Shown here one piece after another: positions 20,715 through 29,827 of a stretch of DNA of 51,774 nt. This stretch comes from Candidatus Dechloromonas phosphorivorans. Lineage in GTDB: Bacteria > Pseudomonadota > Gammaproteobacteria > Burkholderiales > Rhodocyclaceae. Location of the stretch: positions 1 to 51,774 of the forward strand of contig JADKBR010000018.1 in NCBI GenBank assembly GCA_016714975.1, in the 5' to 3' direction. A model generated the notes under the pieces. It searched no databases. It saw nothing but the letters and a program-made list of their open reading frames with translations, and was not told where the DNA came from. The position numbers were made by a program, and so were the translations under genes. Numbering within the stretch: the stretch's first letter is position 1; each line of letters opens with the position of its first letter.

Positions 20715-21731
20715 ATGAGCCTGCAACGAAGAAACGTCGACCTGACCGGCTTAAACACCCTTGCCCTCCCAAGCCGTGCCGCCTGCTATGTGGAAATCAC
20801 CACGCCGCCACAGCTTTTCGCGGGGGAACTGAAGCAGGCTCCCCGTTTCGTCCTCGGTGACGGCAGCAATCTGGTGCTGACCAGCGATTTCGACGGCCTC
20901 GTCGTGCACATGGCGATCGCCGGCCGGCAACTGCTCAGCGAGGACACAGATGCCTGGTATATCAGAGCCGGGGCCGGGGAGAACTGGCATGACTTCGTCC
21001 AGTGGACGCTGGGCCAAGGTTGGCCGGGGCTGGAGAATCTGAGCTTGATTCCGGGCCGGGTCGGCGCGGCACCGATTCAGAATATCGGCGCCTACGGACT
21101 GGAAGTCGGCGAGTGCGTCCATTCATTGAATGCCTGGGATTTCGAAAAACGGTGTTTCCTGACGGTCGACCGCAAGGATTGTCGTTTTGGCTATCGCGAC
21201 AGCCTTTTCAAGCAGGAAGGCTGGCACTTGAGCGGACGAATGGCAATCGCCTCCGTGTTGTTCCGGCTCCCCAAGCGCTGGCGGCCGAAAACCCGCTATA
21301 CCGATGTGACGCAAGAGCTGGCCGCCCGGGAGATCACCTCACCGACGCCGCGTGACATCGCTTCGGCGATCATCGCCATCCGCCAGCGCAAGCTTCCCGA
21401 TCCGGCAGTGACGCCGAACGCCGGTAGTTTCTTCCACAACCCTGTGGTCGACCGCAGCATTGCCGAAAAGCTCGGTTCCGATTACCCGAGCCTGCCGCGC
21501 TACCCGCAGCCGGATGGCCAGGTCAAGCTGGCGGCTGGCTGGCTGATCGAACAGGCCGGCTGGAAGGGCAAGAGCCTTGGGCCGGTCGGCATGTTTGAAA
21601 AGCAGGCGCTGGTCCTGGTCAATCACGGGGGCGGCACGGGTGCCGACGTGCTGCGAACGATGGCTGCAGTTCGCGCCGCCGTCCACGAGAAATTCGGCGT
21701 CGCGCTCACTCCCGAGCCGATTTTCCTGTGA
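20715..21731 (+). CDS. murB: MurB, UDP-N-acetylenolpyruvoylglucosamine reductase
   Basis: A 338-residue FAD enzyme that reduces UDP-GlcNAc-enolpyruvate to UDP-MurNAc in peptidoglycan synthesis. FAD-binding signatures are VLGDGSNLVLTSDFDGLVV and LSLIPGRVGAAPIQNIGAYG. Catalytic segments are GYRDSLFK and the serine in NAGSFFHNPVV, with a C-terminal Glu region. The length and the insertion pattern indicate the E. coli-like type I enzyme. It lies outside the usual mur cluster. Its 3' end overlaps the convergent amidase gene by 26 bases, which is notable as both act on cell wall. Confidence 0.94.
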   Translation: MSLQRRNVDLTGLNTLALPSRAACYVEITTPPQLFAGELKQAPRFVLGDGSNLVLTSDFDGLVVHMAIAGRQLLSEDTDAWYIRAGAGENWHDFVQWTLGQGWPGLENLSLIPGRVGAAPIQNIGAYGLEVGECVHSLNAWDFEKRCFLTVDRKDCRFGYRDSLFKQEGWHLSGRMAIASVLFRLPKRWRPKTRYTDVTQELAAREITSPTPRDIASAIIAIRQRKLPDPAVTPNAGSFFHNPVVDRSIAEKLGSDYPSLPRYPQPDGQVKLAAGWLIEQAGWKGKSLGPVGMFEKQALVLVNHGGGTGADVLRTMAAVRAAVHEKFGVALTPEPIFL

Positions 21732-22437
21732 GGAAAAGGCAGTCGGCGATCCCGATGGCCAGTGCATCGGCCATGCGCGCCTGGCGATCCCCGTCGAGCA
21801 ATTCCAGCTCCTCTTCGCGGTGCTTGATCACGCCCGCCTCGAAGAGGAGCGCGGGAAATGTGGATTTGTGAAGCACCACCAGGTTGTCGTAATACCAGAC
21901 GCCGTTCTCGGCGTCGGCCGGTTGATGCTTGCGCCCATGCCATGAAGTCGGCTCGAAGCCACCTCGGCGGAGCGCGGCGCCGATCGTCGTCGCACAACGC
22001 AGACTCGCCGCCAGCTCCGGGTTGCGCCGCGAGACGAAAATGCCGAAGCCGCGTTTGACGGTCGTGTGACTTGCCTCGCTGCCGTCCCAGTCCCAGAACT
22101 CCAGATACTCCGGGCTTATCGAATCATGATGAATCGAGATGAAGAAATCACTGCCGCGCGCCTGTTCCGGGCGCGCCGCCAGGCTGCCGATGGCGCCGGC
22201 AAAGTTGATTTCCTGGACCTTCGCGCCGCGAGTCCGCAATGCAAGAGCCAGCCGGGCGGCCAGATCACGGTTGAACTCGAACTCGCTTCGCCCGCGCGCG
22301 CTAAAAGCGCCAGGTTCGGCCAGGGTATGACCAACATCGACGGCCACCCAGGGCGGCGTGGACGCGATTGGCCCTGCACTCCTTGCGGTCGCGGTCGACA
22401 CCAAGAAACAGACAAAAATGATCAGAGACAGTCGCAT
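21706..22437 (-). CDS. exported N-acetylmuramoyl-L-alanine amidase (Amidase_3)
   Basis: A 243-residue protein with an N-terminal signal sequence (MRLSLIIFVCFLVSTATARSA). Zinc ligands and catalytic residues of the AmiA/AmiC fold are visible: VDVGHT, the Glu in SEFEFNRDLA, SIHHDS and the Glu in LLFEAGVI. It cuts the amide bond between MurNAc and the stem peptide in the periplasm. There is no AMIN targeting domain, so the protein is a compact catalytic domain only. The ATG at 22437 is used; a TTG just before it is less likely. Convergent with murB. Confidence 0.87.
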   Translation of the reverse strand: MRLSLIIFVCFLVSTATARSAGPIASTPPWVAVDVGHTLAEPGAFSARGRSEFEFNRDLAARLALALRTRGAKVQEINFAGAIGSLAARPEQARGSDFFISIHHDSISPEYLEFWDWDGSEASHTTVKRGFGIFVSRRNPELAASLRCATTIGAALRRGGFEPTSWHGRKHQPADAENGVWYYDNLVVLHKSTFPALLFEAGVIKHREEELELLDGDRQARMADALAIGIADCLFLTGKSARE

Positions 22438-22510
22438 CAACGCGGATCAGGATCCGCTGGCGGGAACGGCAATCCGCAGAGGCATAAGGGCTGCCACCGA
22501 GAAAAGCCGG

Positions 22511-22828
22511 TTAGAAATCCGCAGCGGCTTCCCATACAATATTGGCGTGTATATCGCCCTTGCTGCTGCGTTCCAGCATGTCGATCAAGGGCCAGGCTCG
22601 GGGGCCGAGCGTTACGAGCGAATCATCGCCGTCATCATCCGCCTTGCCGGCGGTCGTCTCGCCTCTCGCCACGGCTTCGCGCAGCAGCTTCGCGGCCGGC
22701 AGCATTTCCTCGCGAGTGAACGTGCCACGCCGGCCGGTCTCCTTGCCGACAGCCCGCAACAGCGTAGACGCCATGTCGGCAAACATCATAAGTTCGCCGG
22801 TTTCACTCGATACAAATTTGACTAGCAT
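22511..22828 (-). CDS. DUF1840-like conserved small protein
   Basis: A 105-residue soluble protein beginning MLVKFVSSETGELMMFADMASTLLRAVGKE and ending in a region with ARGETTAGKADDDGDD-type acidic linker and WPLIDMLERS. I recognise it as the betaproteobacterial DUF1840 family, which has no known function. There is no signal peptide or membrane segment. AAGGAG lies just upstream of the ATG. It is a single gene. Confidence 0.75.
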   Translation of the reverse strand: MLVKFVSSETGELMMFADMASTLLRAVGKETGRRGTFTREEMLPAAKLLREAVARGETTAGKADDDGDDSLVTLGPRAWPLIDMLERSSKGDIHANIVWEAAADF

Positions 22829-22908
22829 CTACAAACTCCTTAAATGTTTGCGTCCCCTAGGTTGCCAGACCGCCCACGCTTCATGCAGAATGCCCGCTGG
22901 GGAAACAA

Positions 22909-23565
22909 ATGGACATGATGAAACATATTAACGCCAATCCCCTGGAGACAGGGAACGATGAACTCGAGCGTTACGCGCTCGAGGAGTGCTTTAAGCGTCA
23001 GCGGTCAGATCACCGCGCATCGGTTCTTGTCCTGCCTGCAGGCGGTTGCGAATTGGCAACCAAGTTTGCCCGTTGCGGCGCCAGCGTCGTTGTCTGTGAT
23101 TCGCCAGCCAGCAGGCAGGACGTCGAGCGCCGCGTCCTCACAAGCGGCTTCCGCGACCAGATCGAATTTGCGCCCTGTGACTGCGCAGCGTTGCCGGAAG
23201 ATCTGCCCGGAGAACCGTTCGACATCATTTTCGTTCGGCGGGGTCTCTGCGGTCTGCCCTACGAAGACGCGCGCAAGGTGGTGCGCCAGCTTCTGCTCAA
23301 ATTGCGCATCGGTGGCAAGCTCTACGTTTCGATCCTCGGTCTGCATTCGGAACTTGGCCGGGGCTACGCTGATCTCGAACAACGGGTCGAAAAGCGCCAC
23401 GCTCCGCTGGCGCCAGCCCTGGCCCAAAGGTACGGAATTGAAGGCCCGGTTTGTCTTTACAGCGAGCGCAACCTCTTCATGTTGCTTCTTGAAGCCGGCG
23501 CCAGCGTGCTTCGCACGATGACCACCACCTACGGCAATGTGAAGGGCGTGGCGGTTCGCGTGTGA
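22909..23565 (+). CDS. class I SAM-dependent methyltransferase-like protein
   Basis: A 218-residue protein with a Rossmann-type pattern: VLVLPAGGCELATKFARCGASVVVCDSP as the AdoMet-binding first strand and loop, FDIIFVRRGLCGLPYEDA after strand four, and LKLRIGGKLYVSILG in the position of the post-IV motif. The glycine loop is atypical (PAGGCE rather than GxGxG). AdoMet binding is therefore likely but not certain, and the substrate is unknown. Starts at 22909 and 22915 are both possible. It overlaps the downstream kinase gene by four bases (GTGA), so the two are translationally coupled. Confidence 0.65.
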   Translation: MDMMKHINANPLETGNDELERYALEECFKRQRSDHRASVLVLPAGGCELATKFARCGASVVVCDSPASRQDVERRVLTSGFRDQIEFAPCDCAALPEDLPGEPFDIIFVRRGLCGLPYEDARKVVRQLLLKLRIGGKLYVSILGLHSELGRGYADLEQRVEKRHAPLAPALAQRYGIEGPVCLYSERNLFMLLLEAGASVLRTMTTTYGNVKGVAVRV

Positions 23566-24464
23566 ACCGGCTGCGTATCGGCGTAGACCTGGGCGGCACA
23601 AAAATCGAGGTCATCGTTCTCGAAGTCGATGGTCAAGAGCTGTGGCGCCGCCGCACTGCCACACCGCAGGGAGACTACGCCGCGTCACTGCGTGCAGTCG
23701 CCGGGCTGGTCAGCAGAGCTGAAGATGAAATCGGCCGGCGCGGCACTGTCGGCGTTGGCATCCCTGGGACAGAGTCGCTGGCCGACGGGCGAATCAAGAA
23801 TGCCAACTCGACTTGCCTGAACGGCCAGCCGCTGCGCGCCGACCTCGAAGCCCTCCTTCAGCGCGAGGTGCGCCTGGCCAACGATGCCAACTGCTTCGCG
23901 CTTTCCGAAGCTAGCGACGGCGCTGGCCGGCAAGCCGAGGTTGTCTTTGGGGTCATTCTCGGGACCGGGGTCGGCGGGGGAATCGTCGTTCGCGGCCATG
24001 TGTTGAGCGGCGCTAATGCGATTGCCGGTGAGTGGGGGCACAATCCTCTTCCGCTGCCCCGGGCTGACGACCTCCCGTTGCCCTCCTGCTATTGCGGCCG
24101 CAGCGGCTGTATCGAAACTTATCTCAGCGGCCCGGCGCTGATGCGCGACCACGCGCTGCATACCGATGACAAGCTTTCGCCGGCCGAGATCGACGCCCGT
24201 GCCGCTGGCGGCGATCGCGCTTGCGAGGCCACCCTGCAACGCTATGAAGCACGTCTGGGAAGGGCGCTCGCCGGCATCGTCAATGTCCTCGACCCGCAGC
24301 TGATCGTGCTCGGCGGCGGACTGTCAAACCTTGGACGCCTCTATCGCAATCTGCCGGCCAGTTGCGGTCCACATGTCTTTTCCGACATTTTTCGCACGCA
24401 GATCGTACCGCCCGCACATGGGGATTCCTCGGGGGTGCGTGGTGCCGCGTGGCTGTGGGATTGA
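23562..24464 (+). CDS. ROK-family sugar kinase (fructokinase Mak / NagK-like)
   Basis: A 300-residue cytoplasmic kinase starting at a GTG that overlaps the preceding stop. It has the ATP-binding DLGGTKIEV at the N-terminus, the substrate motif GEWGHNPLPLP, and the zinc-binding CYCGRSGCIETYLSG. An ATP-site GIVNVLDPQLIVLGGGLS lies near the end. The combination and length fit E. coli Mak (fructokinase) and NagK (N-acetylglucosamine kinase) about equally; the spacing in CYCGRSGCIETYLSGP is slightly closer to Mak. Coupled translation with a methyltransferase-like gene gives no clue to the sugar. Confidence 0.86.
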   Translation: MNRLRIGVDLGGTKIEVIVLEVDGQELWRRRTATPQGDYAASLRAVAGLVSRAEDEIGRRGTVGVGIPGTESLADGRIKNANSTCLNGQPLRADLEALLQREVRLANDANCFALSEASDGAGRQAEVVFGVILGTGVGGGIVVRGHVLSGANAIAGEWGHNPLPLPRADDLPLPSCYCGRSGCIETYLSGPALMRDHALHTDDKLSPAEIDARAAGGDRACEATLQRYEARLGRALAGIVNVLDPQLIVLGGGLSNLGRLYRNLPASCGPHVFSDIFRTQIVPPAHGDSSGVRGAAWLWD

Positions 24465-24482
24465 TGGCACAATCTCGCCACC

Positions 24483-25184
24483 ATGAGCAATGTTTTCCTC
24501 TTCATCGGCACCATCGCCCCTCTGCCTGAAAGCGGCCGGCTGACCGGCATGTTCAAACACCCTGTAAGCGTGCCCCTGCACTTGGGCAGCGAGGGCTTCG
24601 CCGGCGACGCGCAGGCCGACCGCCGTGTCCATGGCGGTCCGGAAAAGGCCGTTCATCTTTATCCGGCGGTTCACTATGGTCGTCTTGCGCAAGCGTTTCC
24701 GGAGGCTACCAGCTGGCTGAAGCCCGGCAGCCTCGGCGAGAACATCTCGAGTCCGACGCTCGACGAGTCGCGGGTTCGCATCGGTGACGTGTTCAGGTTG
24801 GGTGAGGCCCGGCTGCAACTCTGCCAGCCACGCAGCCCGTGCTGGAAGATCGATGCGCGCTTCGGCGTCGACGGTATGGCGGCATACATCGCCGAACACC
24901 ATCTGGCCGGCTGGTATTTCCGCGTGCTGCTGCCGGGCGTCGTTGCCCCGGGCGATACGCTCGATATTGTCGAGCCCGGGGATGACAGGCTCAGCCTGGC
25001 GCAAGCGTTGCAGCTCTGGCATTCGCATCGCCCGCCGCCGCTGGCGCTGCGCCAGCTCGCGGCCACACCCGGTATCGCCACGGGCTGGCAGCGCAAGATC
25101 GTTGAACGTTCTGACTGGCTCGAAAGGCACGCCACGCGGCCATCCCCGCTGCCTGCGTTCCACGTGAAACCGGAGCGGGATTGA
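24483..25184 (+). CDS. MOSC-domain protein, YiiM-like
   Basis: A 233-residue protein of the MOSC (molybdenum cofactor sulfurase C-terminal) family. It shows the YiiM-type HGGPEKAVHLYPAVHY, GSLGENISSPTL, and the cysteine motif CQPRSPCWKID, where the second cysteine is the likely molybdenum-site ligand. YiiM detoxifies hydroxylated purines using molybdenum cofactor. A C-terminal helical 3-alpha region follows (LSLAQALQLW). The last residues are encoded by a parS-like site. The stop overlaps the start of the MFS gene (TGATG). Confidence 0.85.
   Translation: MSNVFLFIGTIAPLPESGRLTGMFKHPVSVPLHLGSEGFAGDAQADRRVHGGPEKAVHLYPAVHYGRLAQAFPEATSWLKPGSLGENISSPTLDESRVRIGDVFRLGEARLQLCQPRSPCWKIDARFGVDGMAAYIAEHHLAGWYFRVLLPGVVAPGDTLDIVEPGDDRLSLAQALQLWHSHRPPPLALRQLAATPGIATGWQRKIVERSDWLERHATRPSPLPAFHVKPERD
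25157..25170. other. parS-like ParB-binding site 2
   Basis: GTTCCACGTGAAAC matches GTTYCACGTGRAAC at all positions. It lies at the extreme 3' end of the MOSC gene (encoding FHVKP). Confidence 0.75.
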
Positions 25185-26398
25185 TGGCGACCGACTCCCG
25201 CCAGTTGTGGATGCGCCTGTTTCTTCCCTTCGCTGCCGGCTATTTTCTGTCCTATGTTTACCGGACGGCGAACGCCGTCATCGGCCCGGTTCTGGCGCGC
25301 GACCTCGGTCTCGGCGACAACGCGCTCGGGCTGCTGACCAGCACCTACTTCCTCGCCTTCGGCGCCGCCCAGTTGCCGCTAGGCATACTGCTAGACCGCT
25401 TCGGCCCACGGCGGGTCGAGGCTGCGCTGCTGCTCATCGCCGCTGCCGGGGCAAGCGTCTTCGCCATGTCCGATTCGCTCCACGGATTGGCCATCGGACG
25501 CGCGCTGATCGGCCTCGGAGTCTCGGCCTGCCTCATGGCTTCGTTCAAGGCCTTCTCGCAGTGGTTTCCGCCCGAACGCCAGGCATCGCTGACCGGCTGG
25601 ATAATGGCCTCCGGCGGACTTGGCGCACTGGCCGCCGCCAAGCCGCTCGAGCTGGCGCTCGCCATCACCGGTTGGCGCGAGATCGTCCTTGCCCTCGCCG
25701 CCGCCACGCTGGCGGTTGCCACCGCGCTGTGGTGGTTCGTACCCGACAAGCCACTTGCCGAAAAGGGCGCCAGCCTTGCCGAGCAGTTCAGCGGCGTCAA
25801 GCAGATATTCCTCAGCCGCCATTTCTGGCGCTATGGGCCGCTGGCTTTCTGGCTGACCGGCGGCTTCATGGCGGTTCAGGGACTGTGGGCGACGCGCTGG
25901 ATGAACGTCATCGAGCACATGGGCAGCCCCGCCATCGCCGCACGGCTGACCTGGATCAGCGGAGCCATGCTGGCCGGCTTCCTGTTCATGGGCTTTTTCG
26001 CCACCGGACTCGTGCGTCGCGGCATCAGGCTCGAAAGTGTCTATCTCGCGGCGATGCTGGCGGCGGTCGCCGGGCTTGCCTTGCTGGCCTCTTTCCCTAC
26101 TGTCGGCGGCGACCTGCTGTGGCCGCTGCTCGGCGCCTGCTTCTCGCTGTCGAACATCGCCTACTCGCTGGTCGCCCAGGCCTTTCCGCCGGCCCTATCC
26201 GGACGGGTCAACACTGCGCTCAACCTGCTCGTCTTCGCCGGCGCGTTCGGCCTGCAATGGGGTATTGGCATCCTTGTCGATCTGCTTCAATCTGCCGGCT
26301 GGACAGCCGAGACCGCGTATCGCGCCGCATTCCTCGCGCTGCTTGCCGGGCAGACCACGGCCTTTACCTGGCTGGTTGCGTCCCGGAAGAAGAACTGA
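25184..26398 (+). CDS. MFS transporter, substrate unknown
   Basis: A 404-residue inner-membrane protein with about twelve hydrophobic segments. It begins near FLPFAAGYFLSYVYRTANAVIGPVLARDL. The motif A-like loop GILLDRFGPRRVE lies between helices two and three. The N-terminal region resembles transporters of small organic acids and nitrate/nitrite-type porters, but no substrate can be assigned. The ATG at 25184 overlaps the MOSC stop codon, giving translational coupling. It ends nine bases before the convergent priA gene. Confidence 0.8.
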   Translation: MATDSRQLWMRLFLPFAAGYFLSYVYRTANAVIGPVLARDLGLGDNALGLLTSTYFLAFGAAQLPLGILLDRFGPRRVEAALLLIAAAGASVFAMSDSLHGLAIGRALIGLGVSACLMASFKAFSQWFPPERQASLTGWIMASGGLGALAAAKPLELALAITGWREIVLALAAATLAVATALWWFVPDKPLAEKGASLAEQFSGVKQIFLSRHFWRYGPLAFWLTGGFMAVQGLWATRWMNVIEHMGSPAIAARLTWISGAMLAGFLFMGFFATGLVRRGIRLESVYLAAMLAAVAGLALLASFPTVGGDLLWPLLGACFSLSNIAYSLVAQAFPPALSGRVNTALNLLVFAGAFGLQWGIGILVDLLQSAGWTAETAYRAAFLALLAGQTTAFTWLVASRKKN

Positions 26399-26407
26399 GC
26401 CTCGGGT

Positions 26408-28393
26408 TCAGAACTCCAGCGGGTCTACCTCGAGGTGCCAGCGCAGCTTCGCCGGAGCCTTGATCGCTTCGACGGCTTCCCGCCAGCGCGGCAGGAAGGC
26501 CTGAAGCGCCGGACGCGAGTGTGACTCGGCGAGCAACTGGCCGCGCTCGCGATTAGCCAGCCGCGAAAGCTTCATCGGAACCGGATCGTAAAGGACGACG
26601 CCGCCGTGATCACGCACGACCGGCAAAGCGCTGGCGGTGGTCAGGAAGGCGATGGCCGCCGCCATCTCCGGCGCCTCGGCGCGCAACATGGCCTGGAACG
26701 CGTAGGGCGGGAATCCCGCCTGCTCACGCTCGCGCAAGAGCGCAGCGGCGAAACCGGGGTAATCGTGGCCGACCAAGGCGGCATAGAGCGGATGATCGGG
26801 ATACTGGGTCTGGATCAGTACCTCACCCATGAGTTCGGCACGCCCTGCCCGCCCCGCCACCTGCATCAACTGGGCAAACAGGCGTTCGGGTGCCCGCCAG
26901 TCGGCGGCGAACAGGGCTGCGTCGGCACCGAGTACGCCGACCAGGGTCAGCTTCGGAAAGTCGTGGCCCTTGGCCAGCATCTGCGTGCCGACCAGAATGT
27001 CAGCATCCCCGCCGTGGATGCGGTCGAGCATCGTCTCCCACTGTTTGCGGCTCTTTACCGAGTCGCGGTCCACGCGCAGGATTCGCGCGTCCGGGAAATG
27101 CTCCTGCAACCACACTTCAAGCCGCTGCGTGCCTCGCCCGAAGGGATGGATGTCCTGATTGCCGCAGGTCGGGCACACTTTCGGCACGCGGGCTTCGAAT
27201 CCGCAGTGATGGCAGCGCAAGCGCCGGTCAGCCAGGTGCAGGACGAGATTCGCCGCGCAGCGCCGGCAGCGCGACACCCAGCCACATGCCGCACAAGCCA
27301 GAACCGGCGCATAGCCGCGGCGATTGAGGAAGACCAGGCTTTGCTCGCCACGCTCCAGCCTTGCGCTGATCGCGGCGATCAGGGGTTCGCTGACACCATC
27401 GTGCAGGACCATTCTTCGGGTGTCGAGCAGGTGGACCGCTGGCAGCTTGGCTTCGGGATTGGCTCGCGCGCTCAGTGTCAGCAGGGCGTAGCGTCGACTC
27501 TGGGCATTGGCCCAGGATTCCAGCGACGGCGTTGCCGAGCCAAGCAGGATTGGAATGCCCCGCTGGTGCGCGCGAAAGACCGCAACGTCGCGCGCCGAAT
27601 AGCGCATGCCATCCTGCTGCTTGAACGAGGAGTCATGCTCCTCGTCAACAACAATCAGGCCAAGCCGCGGCATTGGCGTGAAGATCGCCAGTCGCGTACC
27701 GAGAACGATGTCGGCCTCGCCGGCGAATGCGGCCCGCCAGTTGCGCTCGCGTGCGGCTTCGGCCAGTTCGCTGTGCAGCGAAACGACAACCCTTTCCGGG
27801 AAGCGCGCCCGGACCCTTCCCTCGAGCTGCGGAGTCAGATTGATTTCGGGCACCAGCAGCAGGACCTGCTCGCCGGTTGCCAGCGTCCGCTCGATCAGGC
27901 GCAGATACACTTCGGTTTTGCCGCTGCCGGTCACTCCGTATAGGAGATGCGCGGAAAATCGGGCCTGCAGGTCGATAGCGCCGAGGACGACGGATTGCTC
28001 CGCAGTCAGTTCCGGGGCGGGCGCGGTCCGTTCCGGCGGATTCGTGGTCCGCCCGCTGCGCCGGGCTGGCCGGGCGACTCGCTTCAGCCCGGCGGGAAGC
28101 GCCTGCAACAGCACTTCGCCAAAAGCAGCCTGATAGTAAGCGCTGGCAAACTCGCAGAGCGCGAGAAAATCGCCGGGAAGCGGCGGCAGATCGCGCAGGA
28201 TATCGCCCGCCATCTTCAACTGCGCCAGCGGCCAGGCGCTGGCATCGACGACCTCCACTATGACGCCGACCCGTTCCCCCTTGGCGAAAGGCACGCGAAC
28301 CAAGCACCCGACATCTTCAGGCGATGCCGATTCAGCTACATAGTCGAACAGCCGATGCAGCGGCAGGTCAAGTGCGACGCGAAGGACTGGCAT
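26408..28393 (-). CDS. priA: PriA, primosomal protein N' (replication restart helicase)
   Basis: A 661-residue superfamily 2 DNA helicase that reloads the replisome at stalled forks. The N-terminal DNA-binding domain (MPVLRVALDLPLHRLFDY, ...VRVPFAKGERVGVIV) is followed by Walker A GVTGSGKTEVYL, the DEEH box in LIVVDEEHDSSFKQQ and motif III LGSATPSLES. A zinc-binding insert has eight cysteines (CAACGWVSRCRRC, CHHCG, CPTCG), and the C-terminal helicase lobe has LVGTQMLAKGHDFP and QVAGRAGR. It is shorter than the 732-residue E. coli protein, as is common in Betaproteobacteria. Tandem DnaA-box-like motifs lie 68-88 bases upstream of its start. Confidence 0.96.
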   Translation of the reverse strand: MPVLRVALDLPLHRLFDYVAESASPEDVGCLVRVPFAKGERVGVIVEVVDASAWPLAQLKMAGDILRDLPPLPGDFLALCEFASAYYQAAFGEVLLQALPAGLKRVARPARRSGRTTNPPERTAPAPELTAEQSVVLGAIDLQARFSAHLLYGVTGSGKTEVYLRLIERTLATGEQVLLLVPEINLTPQLEGRVRARFPERVVVSLHSELAEAARERNWRAAFAGEADIVLGTRLAIFTPMPRLGLIVVDEEHDSSFKQQDGMRYSARDVAVFRAHQRGIPILLGSATPSLESWANAQSRRYALLTLSARANPEAKLPAVHLLDTRRMVLHDGVSEPLIAAISARLERGEQSLVFLNRRGYAPVLACAACGWVSRCRRCAANLVLHLADRRLRCHHCGFEARVPKVCPTCGNQDIHPFGRGTQRLEVWLQEHFPDARILRVDRDSVKSRKQWETMLDRIHGGDADILVGTQMLAKGHDFPKLTLVGVLGADAALFAADWRAPERLFAQLMQVAGRAGRAELMGEVLIQTQYPDHPLYAALVGHDYPGFAAALLREREQAGFPPYAFQAMLRAEAPEMAAAIAFLTTASALPVVRDHGGVVLYDPVPMKLSRLANRERGQLLAESHSRPALQAFLPRWREAVEAIKAPAKLRWHLEVDPLEF

Positions 28394-28460
28394 GGCCGGC
28401 TTCCCGGAGTGCTCGATAAACCCGTTGGCAATCCGGGACTGGTATCTGGCCCGGCAAACC

Positions 28461-28481
28461 TGTGGATAACTCTGTGGATTG
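28461..28481. promoter_or_regulatory. two tandem DnaA-box-like motifs upstream of priA
   Basis: TGTGGATAA at 28461-28469 is a perfect DnaA box (TTATCCACA) on the minus strand. TGTGGATTG at 28473-28481 is a two-mismatch copy in the same orientation, spaced 12 bases start to start. They lie in the 279-base gap between priA and hemE, in front of priA. That gap holds no gene that I can support. Confidence 0.5.
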
Positions 28482-28672
28482 CTTTTGGAGAATCGCCCTA
28501 AGTAGCGAAATGTTAGGGATTTTCGTGCCTTGCCGAAAAAACGGGCGATGCAGCGAATTGCATCAATTCAATAAGTTACGAAAATTCGCGGATGTCAAGC
28601 CGTTTCCGCAAGGCTCGGCTGAAAATGACGTATTCTGTGCATAAGCAAATCGTTACAGTCTCGGCCAGCGCC

Positions 28673-29740
28673 TTAGGCGCGCAATGACCGGCTATGGGAA
28701 TGCACGGATTCCACCAAGGCGGTGACGCTCTCCGGCGGTGTGTATTGAGAAATTCCATGGCCGAGATTGAAGACGTGACCCGTATTGGCGTGTCCGAAGG
28801 CATCGAGGACCTTCTTCGCCTCGGTGGAAATGACTTCCGGAGCGGCGAACAGGACGTTCGGATCAAGGTTTCCCTGCAGGCAGACCTTGTCGCCGACGCG
28901 GCGGCGGGCCTCGCCGATATCGATGGTCCAGTCGAGGCCGACGGCGTCACAGCCGATGGCGGCGATTCTTTCCAGCCACAGGCCGCCATTCTTCGTAAAC
29001 ACGATGCTCGGGACGCGCTGGCCGTCCTTTTCCTTCTTCAGCCCGGCGACGATGCGCTCCATGTAGTACAGCGAGAATTCAGGGTAGGCTGCAGCCGAAA
29101 GCGAGCCACCCCAAGTGTCGAAGATCATCACCGCTTGGGCGCCGCTATCAATCTGGGCATTGAGGTAGGACGTCACCGAATCGGCGGTGACCGACAGGAT
29201 CCGATGCAGGAGGTCCGGGCGGTTGTAGAGCATGCCCTTGATATTCCGGAAATCGCTCGAACCCTGCCCCTCGACCATGTAGCAGGCGAGCGTGTACGGG
29301 CTGCCGGCGAAGCCGATCAGCGGCACCGAGTTGGCCAGTGCGCGATGGGTCTCGGAAACGCCATCCATGACGTAGCGCAGATGGTCATAGGGATCGGGAG
29401 CGGTCAGGTCATTGATCTCCCATTCCTCGCGCAGCGGCCGCTCGAACCTGGGGCCCTCGCCTTCCTCGAAATAGAGGCCAAGCCCCATCGCGTCGGGCAC
29501 GGTCAGGATGTCGGAGAACAGGATGGCGGCGTCGAGATCGTACCGGGCCAGCGGTTGCAGCGTGACTTCACAGGCCAGCGACGGTGTCTTGCACAGGTTC
29601 AGGAAGTTGCCGGCGCGCTTCCGCGTTTCGCAGTATTCCGGCAGATAACGACCGGCTTGGCGCATCAGCCAGAGCGGCGTGTATTCGGTCGGCTCCTTGA
29701 GCAGGGCGCGCAGGAAGGTATCGTTCTTGGGTCGGCTCAC
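28673..29740 (-). CDS. hemE: HemE, uroporphyrinogen decarboxylase
   Basis: A 355-residue cytoplasmic enzyme that removes four carboxyl groups from uroporphyrinogen III to give coproporphyrinogen III in haem synthesis. The start region reads SRPKNDTFLRALLKEPTEYTPLWLMRQAGRYLPEY, the most conserved stretch of the family with the catalytic arginines. The catalytic Asp region is ILFSDILTVPDAMG, and GFAGSPYTLACYM follows. The family start aligns with a GTG at 29740, preceded by GGAG nine bases upstream; the ATG at 29800 would add a non-conserved tail. Confidence 0.96.
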   Translation of the reverse strand: MSRPKNDTFLRALLKEPTEYTPLWLMRQAGRYLPEYCETRKRAGNFLNLCKTPSLACEVTLQPLARYDLDAAILFSDILTVPDAMGLGLYFEEGEGPRFERPLREEWEINDLTAPDPYDHLRYVMDGVSETHRALANSVPLIGFAGSPYTLACYMVEGQGSSDFRNIKGMLYNRPDLLHRILSVTADSVTSYLNAQIDSGAQAVMIFDTWGGSLSAAAYPEFSLYYMERIVAGLKKEKDGQRVPSIVFTKNGGLWLERIAAIGCDAVGLDWTIDIGEARRRVGDKVCLQGNLDPNVLFAAPEVISTEAKKVLDAFGHANTGHVFNLGHGISQYTPPESVTALVESVHSHSRSLRA

Positions 29741-29827
29741 GGAGGACTCCGCCGAAAATCGGGAAGACTCGATTATCCGCCTTTCGTGCCTACCGGTCAC
29801 TGAGCTTCCCCCGGGAATTTCGTCTTT

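Noticed and set aside
26606..27943. A 445-codon plus-strand frame opposite priA
   Set aside because: Lies wholly within priA on the other strand with no domain.
28394..28672. The gap between priA and hemE as a chromosome origin
   Set aside because: Only two DnaA-box-like motifs and no AT-rich unwinding region or dnaA/dnaN neighbour.
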